Positions 24,561 through 35,864 of a stretch of 44,241 nucleotides of DNA are shown here, one piece after another (within the stretch, counting starts at the first letter, position 1; each line of letters begins with the position of its first letter). Source of the DNA: Jaapia argillacea MUCL 33604 (Eukaryota > Basidiomycota > Agaricomycetes > Jaapiales > Jaapiaceae); NCBI GenBank assembly GCA_000697665.1, contig KL197769.1, positions 1-44,241 on the forward strand, written 5' to 3'. The notes under the pieces are model-generated. The model was not told the DNA's origin. It ran no database searches and saw only the letters and a program-made list of their open reading frames with translations. A program made the translations under genes and the position numbers.

Positions 24561-25999
24561 ATGGCCGTCCCTTTGACCCTTTCTCTGTCGTTCTCAAGTT
24601 TGGCATACCTATTCGTGTTACCGTATGGAGTGTTGGCACAGACACCGCCGGGTGCACCAGAATGTAATATCACCTCACCACCATTTGTACGTTCCAGTAC
24701 CACCTAGCTCCTCTTCAAACCGCTCAATGACATCCAGCCTACTGTAAACTCGAAAGGGCAAGATATTTGTTTCATTGCGCACACTGTGTGGGGTATGTGC
24801 ACCGGAAACTGTAAGTTTAATTACTAAGTATCCACCCGTCAATACACCTCTAATCTTGGTAAACAGGGACATGGGCACCGGTAATTACAGACGTGGACTT
24901 GATTTACACGCCGCCCAGCGATGGTTGCCAATGCAGCATAGTGATCTATAACTTGGTCAGCGGCTGTGCCTTCTGTCAATCGGGCCTGGGCGTCTGGTTT
25001 CCGTGTGTTGCATACTCATTTCCGCGCTACGAGTCCAAATGATGAGATCGAATTCACAGCTGGATAGAATGGTCGTTTGGTTGTACCGCGTCGGAGATCG
25101 CAGCGGAGTAATTATTGTGTCACCGGCGCTAATGGTTCGAACTAATTTTTTACTATGCAGAAGCGCCGTGCCGCTCAACGCCACTGTTCCCTTTCCGAAC
25201 TGGGCCTACATAGATCCTCGAGTACGAGATCAATTCTCAGTTGTGTCCTTCTACAACTAACATTAGCGTAGCTTGCGGCGGTGGGAGGCTCTTTCAATTT
25301 CACTGTTGCAGGTCAATTTGGTGGTAAGTTTGCCCAGTGTGTGATGTAGTCTCTCCCACACCTCAGTCTTCCCTTAGATCAACCCGAATCATCCGCTGTG
25401 CCACCACCGTCCTCTGCGAGTACTGTTGCAAGCTCCACCACAAGCTCGACCTGGTCATCCTCTTCTAGCGTCACCCATTCCTCCACATCCAGTCCTTCGT
25501 CGACTGCTGTCACTAAGAAGACAACTAATGCAGGTCCGATCGCTGGTGGGGTTGTTGCCGGTGCTGTGGCAATTGCGGCTGCCTGTGGTGTGTTGCTTTG
25601 GTATATGCGCCGAAAGAAAGGAGCCACGGAAACCCGTTCGTATCATATTCGTTCCTCTTTACCTCACAAATATCTAACGCCTGAAGGACGTGTATCAGAC
25701 TATTCAATATCAGCCACCCCAACACTCCCTCCTTCGACCATGTCTCAAAAACAATACATCTATTATGTGAGTTATGGCCATCCCTTACCTTTGCCGTCGG
25801 ATCTCATGCGAAAGGATTGGGGGTTCAGGATCCGAACGATCCGACTACGTTCCCGAAATCTCTGGATACGACTACTCCTAGTATGTACGTTGGCCCTCCC
25901 ATTAGGATATACGAACCTTCGCCAACTCAAGCTGGGGTCGCGTACTCTGAGTCTCCCACCCGAAACGGAAGTCATCCCGGTCTGCCCGAGGTCTACTAG
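24561..25999 (+). CDS. single-pass membrane protein of the tandem family, copy 2
   Basis: Same nine-exon layout as copy 1. Exons verified by phase: 24561-24686, a 73-nt exon 2, 24867-25002, 25060-25107, 25161-25221, 25272-25323, then stalk-TM, tail and terminal exons ending TAG 25997-25999. It is the most divergent ectodomain of the set: exon 3 is 9 nt longer (CAFCQSGLGVWFP replaces the usual WCQGG region), exon 5 is 6 nt longer and exon 6 reads LAAVGGSFNFTVAGQFG. Stalk, TM (GPIAGGVVAGAVAIAAACGV) and tail (YYDPNDPTTFP, ending NGSHPGLPEVY) stay close to copy 1. This contrast suggests relaxed or diversifying selection on the outside of the protein (inference). Confidence 0.8.
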
Positions 26000-26900
26000 C
26001 ACTTAACTTCGGAATGGAGTTGGGCGATCTATTTTGCGGTTGTTGGTCTTTTGGGTCTTGGGTGGATTTGAGGATGATTGTTCGTCAGAATATACGCGCC
26101 GACTACATAATAGTTATATAGAGGAATATAAGTTGATTTATCATAAAGCACTCTCCAATCAAGTCCCAGACGCTTCACTTCTTCCATCTTACTCACAACC
26201 GCAAAGCGAAAACGTTTTGAAATGGCTCTTCGGCCCAAACCTTTCAATACCCTTCTTACCCTTGGGCGAAGACTACCCGGGTGGTGACAGCCTTACGACT
26301 ACAAAAGTGAGACAGAAGAAAAGGCCTCATCCCAGAACTTAACCCTCCTACATTCGCGTTCTCCACCCCACTGGCAGTGGTGGGGTCTGATAATACTTCG
26401 CTCGTCCAGAGTCAAGTTTCTACAGGCCTGTGGGTGTTGAGTTGAGATTCGGTAACAAGACCCCAAGGCAGAACTAGTCCAAAGTGAGTGATCCAAAGTC
26501 TCCCATCTGGCTCAACGTTCCGAGTCATCATCCGGGGCATAGGATATATTCGCACTATTTCTTGATGCCACGGTGGTCATGTTAGGGTGGGTCCAGAAGA
26601 ACGAGTCGACCAGGCGATGTTTTACTGGGGGCCTTGTTACCGTCGCCCAAAAAACCCATGTGCCAGTCAGGTGCAAAGGCGTGAGTGGGCTTGTTTTGCT
26701 TAGCGGCGGCTCCAGCAGACCTTGAGAAACATAGCGCGAAGGTATGAGAGAGGCCAAGAACGACTAATTGGAATGACGTACTTCAAGTTGTAGCTTCCGA
26801 GTCGACGCCAGAGAAGGTTCGATGACAGGTTTGATGAGATCTCGTACAGCTTTAGCGCGCAGATGCTTCTTCTCGGCTGGCGTGAGCTTCTTTGGTTTCG
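26000..26900 (-). repeat. spacer module with conserved antisense ORF, copy 1
   Basis: The minus strand carries an 81-residue ORF (26512-26757) containing EPPLSKTSPLTPLHLTG. Its homologues at 33879-34151 and 38578-38829 are also open. A second minus-strand frame upstream reads LISKPKKLTPAEKKHLRAKA, with a GTACGT donor-like site after it, so this may be two exons of a decayed gene. An alternative frame in the second part is also open in the copies compared. No domain is recognised. Confidence 0.5.
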
Positions 26901-27710
26901 AGATCAAGGAGTCCGATCAATACCATCATGAAAACACACGACTTGAATCTTAAATTTACGAACTACTTCCCTCGCGCGGACATCCACGGAAGGCACTTTC
27001 AAAGATCCTCGATTACGGAGTCGAAGCATATCCCCGTTGTCAAAAAACTTTGGCGCCGATCGAACCGCAATAACCCCCTCGGTCAAATGATTTGCACCAA
27101 CATCCGTCTTGGCAAGCTGGCTGCTGTTTGTGTGGAGTTCGAACGAAGGGGGATGTTGGAGAGTGGCTCTGGTTTGGCTGAGGAGAGTGGGATAACGGAG
27201 GCGGTGGGAATGATAGACAAACCCCTGAGCGAGGACCGCGAGGTGCTGGACAGGATGCGACGGATGTGGATAGTCGTACGGAGGCTTGTGTTAGGCTGGG
27301 AACAAGGGAAGGTATGCCGTTTCTTCCCCTTGTCGACCATTATTCTCATGCCAATCTTTTTGCTGGTTATATTAGCATACTCCCGCCCGGTCCATATTCT
27401 CGCTGATGAACTCAATCAGCCATTACTCCTGGAACTCATCTGCCGTTTCCTTATCGATCAACTCTATCCCGACAACCCGGTGGACGCTGCCAATATTCCT
27501 CTCCACGAATGTCCCCAGTTATGGCCGAGTTTCCATGTTCAACAACGCAAGCGCCACCTTCTACGCACCAAGTGAGCGCTCGGGTCCTGCAGGCATGCAC
27601 AAGGAAATCATTCAGGCCAGCCCTGCGTGGCAACAGTCCTATCCCCGCTACGACACTGTTCTCGTTCAACACGACGTTGACGCTACAACCACACAATACG
27701 ACTGAAAGTG
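26900..27710 (+). pseudogene. Plavaka-like transposase remnant, copy 1
   Basis: Plus-strand frames match the C-terminal part of transposase-like proteins of Agaricomycete Plavaka (CACTA-like) elements: LADELNQPLLLELICRFLID and, after a one-base shift, VSMFNNASATFYAPSERSG then AGMHKEIIQASPAWQQSYPR and YDTVLVQHD. An intron-like stretch (GTATGC...TATTAG) interrupts the frame near 27312-27375. Relative to copy 2 it lacks about 84 nt near 27006 and the whole segment between HDVD and the shared TTTQYD end. It is not functional. Confidence 0.6.
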
Positions 27711-27769
27711 GGACTACCCGGAGCAACCCTGACAGTCCTGACCAGCCTGAGAACTCAATTCTCAGGACG

Positions 27770-28090
27770 CTTAGGTACTCGGGGACTTGCACAAATGCTG
27801 ATGATCGCTTCCTTTCCAGCCGAGGAATTCGACATCATCGATTCGAAGCTGAGCACTGAGGAAACACGTCACACCTCCGACCTTTCTACTTTGCAATATT
27901 TCAACGTTCAACGCTGGTCCCCGAATCTGCCTCGGCCAGCAGGTCCGGCTCGCCTTCGTCAATCTCTCGTCCTCCGTAATCCCAAATAGTGAAGGAACGA
28001 TGGCGTTAGTCGCCCAGAGTTCCGTAGCGTTCGGGGAGTGAGGTGATGTCAAGACCCCGAAAGGGATGTGCGGCGCTCCAAAAGACATGA
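27770..28090 (+). pseudogene. cytochrome P450 heme-loop fragment, copy 1
   Basis: Positions 27907-27939 encode FNAGPRICLGQ, a perfect cytochrome P450 heme-binding motif (F-x-x-G-x-R-x-C-x-G, proximal Cys present) of the form common in fungal P450s. The sequence after the motif (VRLAFVNLSSS) does not continue as a P450 helix L, and there is no start or membrane anchor, so only a short fragment survives. A longer antisense frame exists but carries no known domain. Confidence 0.45.
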
Positions 28091-28114
28091 GAGGCCGATA
28101 AGGGCTTGTTCCTG

Positions 28115-28702
28115 GTAACAACGACCAAGTCAAGACGATTCAACGAAATCTGATGCAAGCAGCATTGTGTTATCTGATAGCCTGTCTTGAAGAATTAGGT
28201 TCGGTTTTAACTTATCTTCTTCGACTTGACTTCATTTTCCCGTGTCACGGAAATCGCCAGCTTTGCTTTCTTGCTGAGCGTCATCCTCGGTTTTAGGAAC
28301 TGTTGCCATGTTACATAAATCGTGGTTAGGATCGTCAATTAATTAATCAGACCGGGCGTCATTCGGACGTCGGAGTACCATATTCTGTGTGCGCACCCCT
28401 TCACACCGAGTTCTTTCGTTACGTCTGCCAGTCACTGATTCTCCGCCGGTCGACTCAGATAGTATCGTTGGGAAGCGTCGGTGCTGATCCGCGGATGCGT
28501 TGGGACTATCTATTTGGGTGCTGCCCACCCCAAATGCCCCACCTTTGGATTATTCCCCGTTTTCTGCAGCTCTCTCTGCGAACAACAGAATTCCTCCATC
28601 TGAACATTGAAACTCGCGGCCAGCTCGAATTCGAGCCTAGCCCTCCGCCCCGTCGACACTTACCTTGGCAAAACCACCGCTGACTTTCCTGGGTCTCCAT
28701 AC
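28115..28702. repeat. promoter module of membrane-protein gene 3
   Basis: A block shared with 31105-31726 and 35865-36426, and in part with 22050-22324. Landmarks are CAAATCGCCAGCTTTGCTTT-like sequence near 28250, the GACCGGGCG motif near 28350, and the TCTGCAGC...TCTCTCTGCGAA stretch just before the gene. It presumably carries the core promoter and 5' leader. Confidence 0.65.
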
Positions 28703-30135
28703 ATGGCCGTCCTTTCCCTTTCTCTGTTGTTCTCAATTATGGCTTGCCCGTTCGGGTTACCGCATGGAGCGTTGGCACAGATACCGCCGGGTGCACCAAA
28801 ATGTAACATCACAACAGCAATAAATTTAGTACGTTCCATCACCATCTAGCCCCCCTTCAAACTGCTCAACGGATTCCAGCCTCTTGTAAACTCGCAAGGG
28901 CAAGATCTTTGCTCCATTGCGCACACTGCATGGGGTATGTGCACTGGAAGCTGTAAGTTTGGTGACCAAGTATCCACCCGTCAGTGCACATCCAATCTCA
29001 TATATCAGGGGATTGGGGAACGGTTTTACCGATGGGCTTCGTTTACATGCGGCCCAGCGATGGTTGTCAATGTGCCATAGTGCTCTATAACTTGGTCAGC
29101 AGCTGTGCCTGGTGTCAAGGGGGCTCCTGGGCAACGTGTGTTGCATCGTCATCGCGCTACTAGTCCAAATAATCATATTGAACTCACAGATGGCCAGATT
29201 GGTCCAGCTCTTGTGCCGCTTCCCAGTTCTCACAAATGTAAATATTGTGTTGCTGACCTCAACATTTCTCCCTCATCATTGACTACCTAGAATCCCACTC
29301 AACATTACTGTTCCCTATCCGAATTGGGCCTATACAGTTCCTGACGTACGAGATCAATTCTTATTTATCTCTGCATACAACTCACATTAGCGCAGTCGGG
29401 CACTTTCAACGTGAGTGTTGCAGCTGCAGTCGGTGGTAAGTTTTCCCAGTGTGTGATGCAGTCTCCCCCACAACTTAGTCTTCCCTTAGATCAACCTGAG
29501 TCATCCACTGTGCCGCCACCGTCCTCCACAAGCACTGTCGCAAGCTCCACCACCAGCTCGACCTTGTCATCCTCTTCTAGCGTCACTCATTCCTCCACCT
29601 CCACCTCCACCTCCACCTCCACCTCCAGTCCTTCTTCGACTGCTGTCACTAAGAAGACGACTAATGCAGGTCCGATCGCTGGTGGGGTTGCTGCCGGTGT
29701 TGTGGCGATTGCGGCTGCTTGTGGTGTGTTGCTTTGGTATATGCGCCGAAAGAAACGAGCCACGGAAACCCGTTCGTATCATATTCGTTTCTCTTTACCT
29801 CACAAATATCTAACGCCTGAAGGACGTGTATCAGACCCTTCAACATCAGCCACCCCAACACTCCCTCCTTCGACCATGTCTCAAAAACAATACACCTATT
29901 ATGTGAGTTGTGGCCATCCCTAACCTTTGCCGTCGAATCTCATGCAAAAGGATTGGGGTTTCAGGATCCGGACGATCCGACTACGTTCCCGCAATCTATG
30001 GATATGACTATTACTAGTACGTACGTTGGCCCTCCCATTAGGATATACGAACCTTCCCCAACTCAAGCTGGGGTCGCGTACTCCGAATCTCCCACCCGAA
30101 ACGGAAGTTATCCCGGTCTGCCCGAGGTCTACTAG
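28703..30135 (+). CDS. single-pass membrane protein of the tandem family, copy 3
   Basis: Same exon plan; exon 1 is 28703-28828 and the stop TAG is at 30133-30135. The signal peptide is followed by QIPPGAPKCNITTAINL. The ectodomain has GMCTGS, PSDGCQCAIVLYNLVSSC and WPDWSSSCAAS. The stalk is lengthened by a run of CCACCT repeats near 29595 encoding alternating Ser-Thr, absent from copies 1 and 2. TM (GPIAGGVAAGVVAIAAACGV), MRRKK, and the tail with YYDPDDPTTFP and NGSYPGLPEVY follow. It belongs to the subgroup of copies 1-3. Confidence 0.8.
29595..29630 (+). repeat. CCACCT microsatellite in the Ser/Thr stalk
   Basis: Several tandem CCACCT hexamers (frame: Ser-Thr-Ser-Thr) lengthen the extracellular stalk of copy 3 by six residues relative to copy 1, in frame. 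On the antisense strand it makes a spurious poly-Gly ORF. Confidence 0.85.
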
Positions 30136-30289
30136 CGCTTAACCTCGGAATGGAGTTGGTGATCTTTTTTTGCGGTTGTTGGTGTTTTGGGTCTGGGGTG
30201 GATTGGGATGATTGTTCGTCAGAATATACGCACCAAATACATAATAATTATATATGGGAATATAAGTTGATTATCACAAATTACCCTCA

Positions 30290-30820
30290 AATCAAATCCC
30301 AGGCGCTTCACTTCATCTTACCCACAACCCCAAAGCGAAAACATTGTGAAATGGTTCTTCGGCCCAAACCTTTCAATACCCTTCTCCGGTGATGACAGCG
30401 TATCCTCGGAGCGTGTGCGACAACTGCGATTCAGAAAGTGAGATGGAAGAAAGAGCCTGAGAAGAGTCGGAGCATGATGAACATTGAATGACATTTCTTT
30501 GTGCGCAAACTGCACCCTCATCCCATATCTTAACCCTCCTACATTCGCGTTCTCCACCCCAGTGATGGGCGCCGATAAATCCTTCACTAGTCCCGAGTCA
30601 AGTTCCGGCAGGGATTCAGGCGGAGAACGAATCCAAAGTAATCGATTCAAAGCCTCCCATGTGGTTCAGCGGTTATCATCCGGTGCGCTGTATGAGGTAT
30701 TCGCATTACTGTCTTGATCCAGTGGTGGATATACTAGGCTGAGCCCAACCTATCTTGGTATCTATGAGGACCTACGACACAGAGAAGAACTACTGTATCG
30801 AAGAGACACTTCTTCCACCG
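30290..30820. repeat. spacer module after gene 3, shortened
   Basis: Starts with the shared sequence CGGCCCAAACCTTTCAATAC and CCTCCTACATTCGCGTTCTC also seen after genes 2, 4 and 5. The conserved antisense-ORF and Plavaka-like modules are missing, which explains the shortest gene-to-gene spacing (3.0 kb). Confidence 0.6.
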
Positions 30821-31090
30821 CATCGCCTTCTTTCTAGCCGAGGAATTCGACCCTATCGATTCGAAGCTGAGCGCTGAGGAAGCACGTAACACCTCCGTAC
30901 CTTTCAATATTACAACGTTCAAAGCTGGTCCCCGAATCTGCCTTGGCCAGCGGGTCCGGTTCCCCATCGTCAATCTCCCGTCCTCCTTAATCTCGACGGG
31001 TATAATGGCACTGGTCGCCCGGAGTTCCACAGGGGAAAGAGGTGATGTCAAGACCCTGAAAGGGATGTGCGGCGATTCCAAAAGACAGGA
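30820..31090 (+). pseudogene. cytochrome P450 heme-loop fragment, copy 2
   Basis: Positions 30918-30950 encode FKAGPRICLGQ, preceded by an open frame with EEFDPIDSKLSAEEA. It is homologous to the fragments at 27770 and 35520. The Asn of the motif is replaced by Lys, and no further P450 sequence follows. Confidence 0.45.
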
Positions 31091-31104
31091 GAGGTCAACA
31101 AGGC

Positions 31105-31726
31105 CTTATTCCTGGTAAAAACGACCAGGTCAGAACGATTCAACGAAATCTGATGCAAGCAGCATTGACGTATCTGATATCCTATCTTGGCTGAAGAATT
31201 CGGTCCCGTATCATCCTATCTTATCTGACTTCGCTTCTTTTTCCGCGTGTCACGGAAATCTGCCAGCTTTGCTTTCTTGCTGAGCTTCATCCTCGGTTTC
31301 GGGAACTGTTGCCGTGTTGAATCGTGGTTCGGGACAGGTTGCCCTCGAGGATCGATAATTAATCAGACCGGGCGCCAACCTCTAATTAGGACCTCGGAGT
31401 ACCGAATTCTGTGTGCGGACCCTTCACGCTCGAGTTCTTTCGTTATTTCTGCCAGTCGCTGATTTTTCGCCTGTCGACTCAGCTCGAATCCCGTTGAGAA
31501 GTATCGGTGCAGATTTGCAGATGCGTTGGGTCTGTCTATTTAGGTGCTACCCACCTCCGAGGTTCAAACGCCCCACCGTCGGATTATTCCCCCGTTTTCT
31601 GCAGCGCCTCTCTCTGCGAAGAGCAAAATTCCTCCATCGAAACTAGCTCGCATTCGAGTCTAGTCCTCCGTCCATCCGATACTTTCCCCGGCAAAACCAC
31701 CACAGAATCCCCCCTTGTCTCCAGAT
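31105..31726. repeat. promoter module of membrane-protein gene 4
   Basis: Homologous to 28115-28702 and 35865-36426. It includes the ACGATTCAACGAAATCTGAT landmark at its left and the leader immediately before the ATG at 31727. Confidence 0.65.
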
Positions 31727-33181
31727 ATGGCCGTCCTTCTCACCTTTTCTCTGTCCTTCTCAATTTTGGCGTACTTGTTCGGGTTACTGTATGGAGCGTC
31801 GGCACAGACACCGTCGGGTGCACCAAAATGTAACATCACCACAACAATAAATTTAGTACGTTCCATCACTATTTAGCCCCCTTTCAAATGGCTCAACGGC
31901 GTCCAGCCTAGGTCAAACTCGCAAGGGCAAGATCTTTGTTCCATTGCGCACACTGCATGGGGTATGTGCACTGGAAACTGTAAGTTTAGTGACCAAATAT
32001 CCACCCATCAATGCACCTCTGATCTCGCAAATCAGGGGCTTGGGGATCGGTTTTAATGACGGGCTCCTATTACAATCCGCCCAGCGATGGCTGCCAATGT
32101 ACCCCGGTGCTCTACAACTTGGTCAGCAGCTGTGGTTGGTGTCAAGGGGGCAACTGGTCAACGTGTGTTGCATATTCATTTCCGCGCTGCTGGTCCAAAT
32201 AATCAGATTGAACTCGCAGGTGGACAAGTTGGACGGCCAGTTGTGCCGCTTCCCAGTTCGGACAAGCGTAAATATTGTGTTGCTGACCTCAATGTTCCTC
32301 CCTCATTCATTGACTACCCAGAATCCCGCTCAACGCTACTGTTCCCTATCCGAATTGGGCCTTCTCAGTTCCTAACGTACGAGATCAGTTCTCATTTATC
32401 TTTGCGTACAACTCACATCAGCGTAGCCGGGCTTGGGAAGCACTTTCAACGCAACTGTTGCAGCTCTAGTCGGCGGTAAGTTTGCCCAGTGTGTCATGCA
32501 GTCGCCCCCACAACTCGGTCTTCCCTTAGATCAACCTGAATCATCCATTGCGCCAACACCGTTCTCTACAAGTGCTTCTGCAAGCTCCACCACCACCAGC
32601 TCGAGGATTTCATCCTCCTCTACAGTCACTCAATCCTCCACAGCCAGTCCTTCTCCGACTGCCGTCGCTAAGACTTCTAAGAAAGGTTCGATCGCTGGTG
32701 GGGTTGTTGTTGCCGTCGTGTCGATTGCGGCTGCTTGTGGTGTGTTAATGTGGTATATGCGTCGAAAGAACCGAGCCACACAAACCGGTTCGTTTATATT
32801 GTGTTCCCCTTTGTCTCACAACCATCTGACGCTGTACGAAGATGAATCAGACGAATCAGATCATGATTCTCCTCCACTACCTGCCCCAACACCCTCTCCC
32901 TCCGCCATGTCTCAAAAACCAAGCGCCTATTATGTGAGTTATCGCATTTTCCCCCTTTGTCGTTGATCTCATCCGCACCGTTGGGTTCTCAGGATCCAAA
33001 CGATCCAACGACTTTCCCGGGATCTCCTGCTAGTTCTGTTACGTTTCAAGTTGGATCGCCCATTAGGTTGTACGAACCTTCCGCCATTCAATCTAGCGTT
33101 GCGTACTCTCCCGTACCGTTCTCCCCTGTGTCGGCCAGGAGTCCGATTCATCCGATTCATCCAGGCCTGCCCCAGTTGTGA
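31727..33181 (+). CDS. single-pass membrane protein of the tandem family, copy 4
   Basis: Same nine-exon layout. Exon 1 (31727-31855) encodes a signal peptide ending near GASAQ. The ectodomain has PPSDGCQCTPVLYNLVSSCG and WTSWTASCAASQFG. Exon 6 is longer than in copies 1-3 (PGLGSTFNATVAALVG). The stalk differs from copies 1-3 (SARISSSSTVTQSS type), the TM starts KKGSIAGGVVVAVVSIAAAC, and the tail has an acidic DESDESDHDS patch and a Pro-rich segment, then PIHPGLPQL and TGA 33179-33181. With copy 5 it forms the second subgroup. Confidence 0.8.
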
Positions 33182-33559
33182 TAGCACTCGCTTCCCGATG
33201 GTATTGTACTCCCCTTGTTACTCGTTTGTTGGCTTTCGCTTGCTCTATGTATCTTGGTCGTCTGCGGGTCTGGTGCTTCCTCGTCGGAAATATGCGCGCT
33301 GACGAGGTCCATTGAGAACATCAAGGACTTCACCGTATCGTATCTTAGTCGGATTTTGGGATCTTGTGCCTCTTCGTCGGGAGTATACACACCATAGATT
33401 GCTTCGCTGTAACTATACCCTCACAATGATCCCGTGAACCCGAATTTCGTGAAGATGGTGATAGATACATTGTACAAGGTCCCAATGGCCGCCTCACACA
33501 CCCCGTCCTTCTCAAAGTACGTCCTTCGCTTCCTCCATATTCACCCACAATCCTCCAAG

Positions 33560-34270
33560 CGAATACATCGTCAAATGACACTTTGGCCAAAACCTTTCAA
33601 TACCCTTCTTACCCTTGGGCAAAGACCACCCGCGTAGTGAAAGCCTTACGACTGCGAAAGTGAGACAGAAGAAAAGGCCTACACGGCGACCCTCATCCCT
33701 GAACTTAACCCTCCTACATTCGCTTTCTCCGCCCCACTAGCAGCGGAGGGCTCTGATAATACTTCGCTAGTCCTGAGTTAAGTTTCTGCAGGGATTGTGG
33801 GTGTTGAGTTAAGATTCGGTAACAAGACGCCAAGGCAGAACTAGTCCAAAGTAAGTGATCCAAAGTCTCTCGTCTGGCTCAGGGCTCCGAGTCATCATCC
33901 GGGGCATAGGATGTATTCGCACTATTTCTTGATGCCACGGTGGTCATGTTAGGGTGGGTCCAGAGGAACGAGTCGACCAGGCGATGTTTTACTGGGGGCC
34001 TTGTTACCGTCGTCCAGAAAACCCGTGTGCCAGTCAGGTGCAAAGGCATGAGTGGGCTTGTTTTGCTTAGAGGCGGCTCCAGCAGACCTTGAGAAACATA
34101 GCGCGAAGGTATGAGAGGCCAAGAACGACTAATTGGAATGACGTACTTCAAGTTACAGAAGTTCGACGCCAGAAGGTTCGATGACAGGTTTGATAAGATC
34201 TCGTACAGCTTTAGCGCGCAGATGCTTCTTCTCGGTTGGCGTGAGCTTCTTTGGTTTCGAGATCAAGGAG
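33560..34270 (-). repeat. spacer module with conserved antisense ORF, copy 2
   Basis: Homologous to 26000-26900. The minus-strand ORF is 33879-34151 (90 residues) and contains WTTVTRPPVKHRLVDSFLW. Just upstream, after genes 4 and 5 only, an exon-like plus-strand segment reads [19 protein letters not shown] and ends at a GTACGTCC donor (compare 38100-38230). Confidence 0.5.
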
Positions 34271-35465
34271 TCCGATCAATACCATCATGAAAACACACGA
34301 CTTGAATCTTAAATTTACGAACCACTTCCCTCGCGCGGACATCCACGGAAGGCACTTTCAAAGATCACCTGGTGACCTGGGTTGAGCACTCGGTGGTCCG
34401 TTATGTGAAGAATATCAAACATTTCGGTTCATCCAATGGGCTATGCTCCTCGATTACGGAGTCGAAGCATATCCCCGCTGTCAAAAAACCTTGGCGCCGA
34501 TCAAACCGCAGTAACCCCCTCGGTCAAATGATTTGCACCAACATCCGTCTCAGCAAGTTGGCTGCTGCTCGTGTGGAGTTCGGACGAAGGGGGATGCTGG
34601 AGAGTGGCTCTGGTTTGGCTGAGGAGAGTGGGATAACGGAGGCGGTGGGAATGATAGACAGACCCCTGGGCGAGGACCGCGAGGTGCTGGACAAGATGCG
34701 ACGGATGTGGATATTCGTACGGAGGCTTGTGTTAGGCTGGGAACAAGGGAAAGTATGCCGTTTCTTCCCTTTGTCGGCCATTATTCTCATGCTAATCTTT
34801 TTGCTGGATATTAGCATACTCCCGCCCGGTACATATTCTCGCTGATGAACTCAATCAGCCATTACTCCTTGAACTCATCCACCGTTTCCTTATCGATCAA
34901 CTCTATCCCGACAACCTGGTGGACGCTGCCAATATCCCTCTCCACGAATGTCCCTAGTTATGGCGGAGTTTCCATGTTCAATAACGCAAGCGCCACCTTC
35001 TACGCACCAAGGGAGCGCTCGGGTCCTGCAGGTATGCGCAAGGAAATCATTCAGGCCAGTCCTGCGTGGCAACAGTCCTATCCGCTACGACACCGTTCTC
35101 GTTCAACACGACCTTGACCTCCCCGGTATGCGAGGTATGCTGGTTGCCCGTGTTGTACGGCCCCTGCCATTCATCCACGAGAAGGTCCGCTACCATGTGC
35201 CCTTGTACAGTGGATGCTGGTACTGGGATGTGGGTCGTAGAGCCCGAATTCGTGGACGGTGAGCGCCCCGTCGATCTCATCCATGTTGACTCTATTGTTC
35301 ATGCATGCCACTTGATTGGCGAGTACGGACACACTCGTGTACCATTAACTTTCAGATTTCAAGACTCTCTCGATGCTTTTCGAACCTTCTATGTCAGTAG
35401 GTACGGCGATTATCACGCCCATGAATGTACTTGGCTAGTTTCTACAACCACACAATACGACTGAA
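34270..35465 (+). pseudogene. Plavaka-like transposase remnant, copy 2 (longest)
   Basis: The most complete remnant. Fragments in successive frames read VSMFNNASATFYAPRERSG, AGMRKEIIQASPAWQQSYP, then DLPGMRGMLVARV, FIHEKVRYH, TGMWVVEPEFVDGERPVDL, IHVDSIVHACHLIGEYGHTR and LDAFRTFYVSRYGDYHAHE. This order (TFYAPSD, RR-x(3)-P-W, ARV, GMW-V-P, H-D-S/T-I-A-H-L, Y-x-N/SRY-D-H) is that of the C-terminal domain of Plavaka-type proteins in Agaricomycetes. At least two one-base shifts break it, so it is dead. It also keeps an 84-nt segment (TWVEHSVVRYVKNIKHF) missing from copy 1. Confidence 0.65.
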
Positions 35466-35519
35466 ACTGGGACTATGAGCAAACCTGACAGTCCTGACCA
35501 GCCTGAGAACTCAATTCTC

Positions 35520-35850
35520 AGGACGCTTAGGTACTCGGGGACTTGCACAAATGCTGATGATCGCTTCCTTTCCAGCCGAGGAACTCGACATCATCGATTC
35601 GAAGCTGAGCGCTGAGGAAACACGTCACACCTTCCGACCTTTCTACTTTTCAATATTTCAACGTTCTTGAACGCTGGTCCCCGAATCTGCCTCGGCCAGC
35701 AGGTTCGGCTCCCCTTCGTCAATCTCTCGTCCTCCGTAATCCCAAATAGTGAAGGGACGATGGCGTTAGTCGCCCAGAGTTCCGTAGCGTTCGGGGAGTG
35801 AGGTGACGTCAAGACCCCGAAAGGGATGTGCGGCATTCCAAAAGACAGGA
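35520..35850 (+). pseudogene. cytochrome P450 heme-loop fragment, copy 3
   Basis: Positions 35667-35699 encode LNAGPRICLGQ, with a 3-nt insertion relative to copy 1 just before the motif. The flanks are homologous to the other two fragments, including the EEFDIID-like stretch at its 5' side (here EELDIIDS). Confidence 0.45.
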
Positions 35851-35864
35851 GAGGTCAATAAGGG

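Noticed and set aside
27771-28133. 120-codon antisense ORF over the P450-like fragment, similar ORFs at 30734 and 35591
   Set aside because: No domain; the sense strand carries an exact P450 heme motif, so the antisense frame is more likely incidental, though this is not certain.
29567-29782. Antisense ORF with poly-Gly run
   Set aside because: Produced by the CCACCT repeat encoding Ser-Thr on the sense strand.
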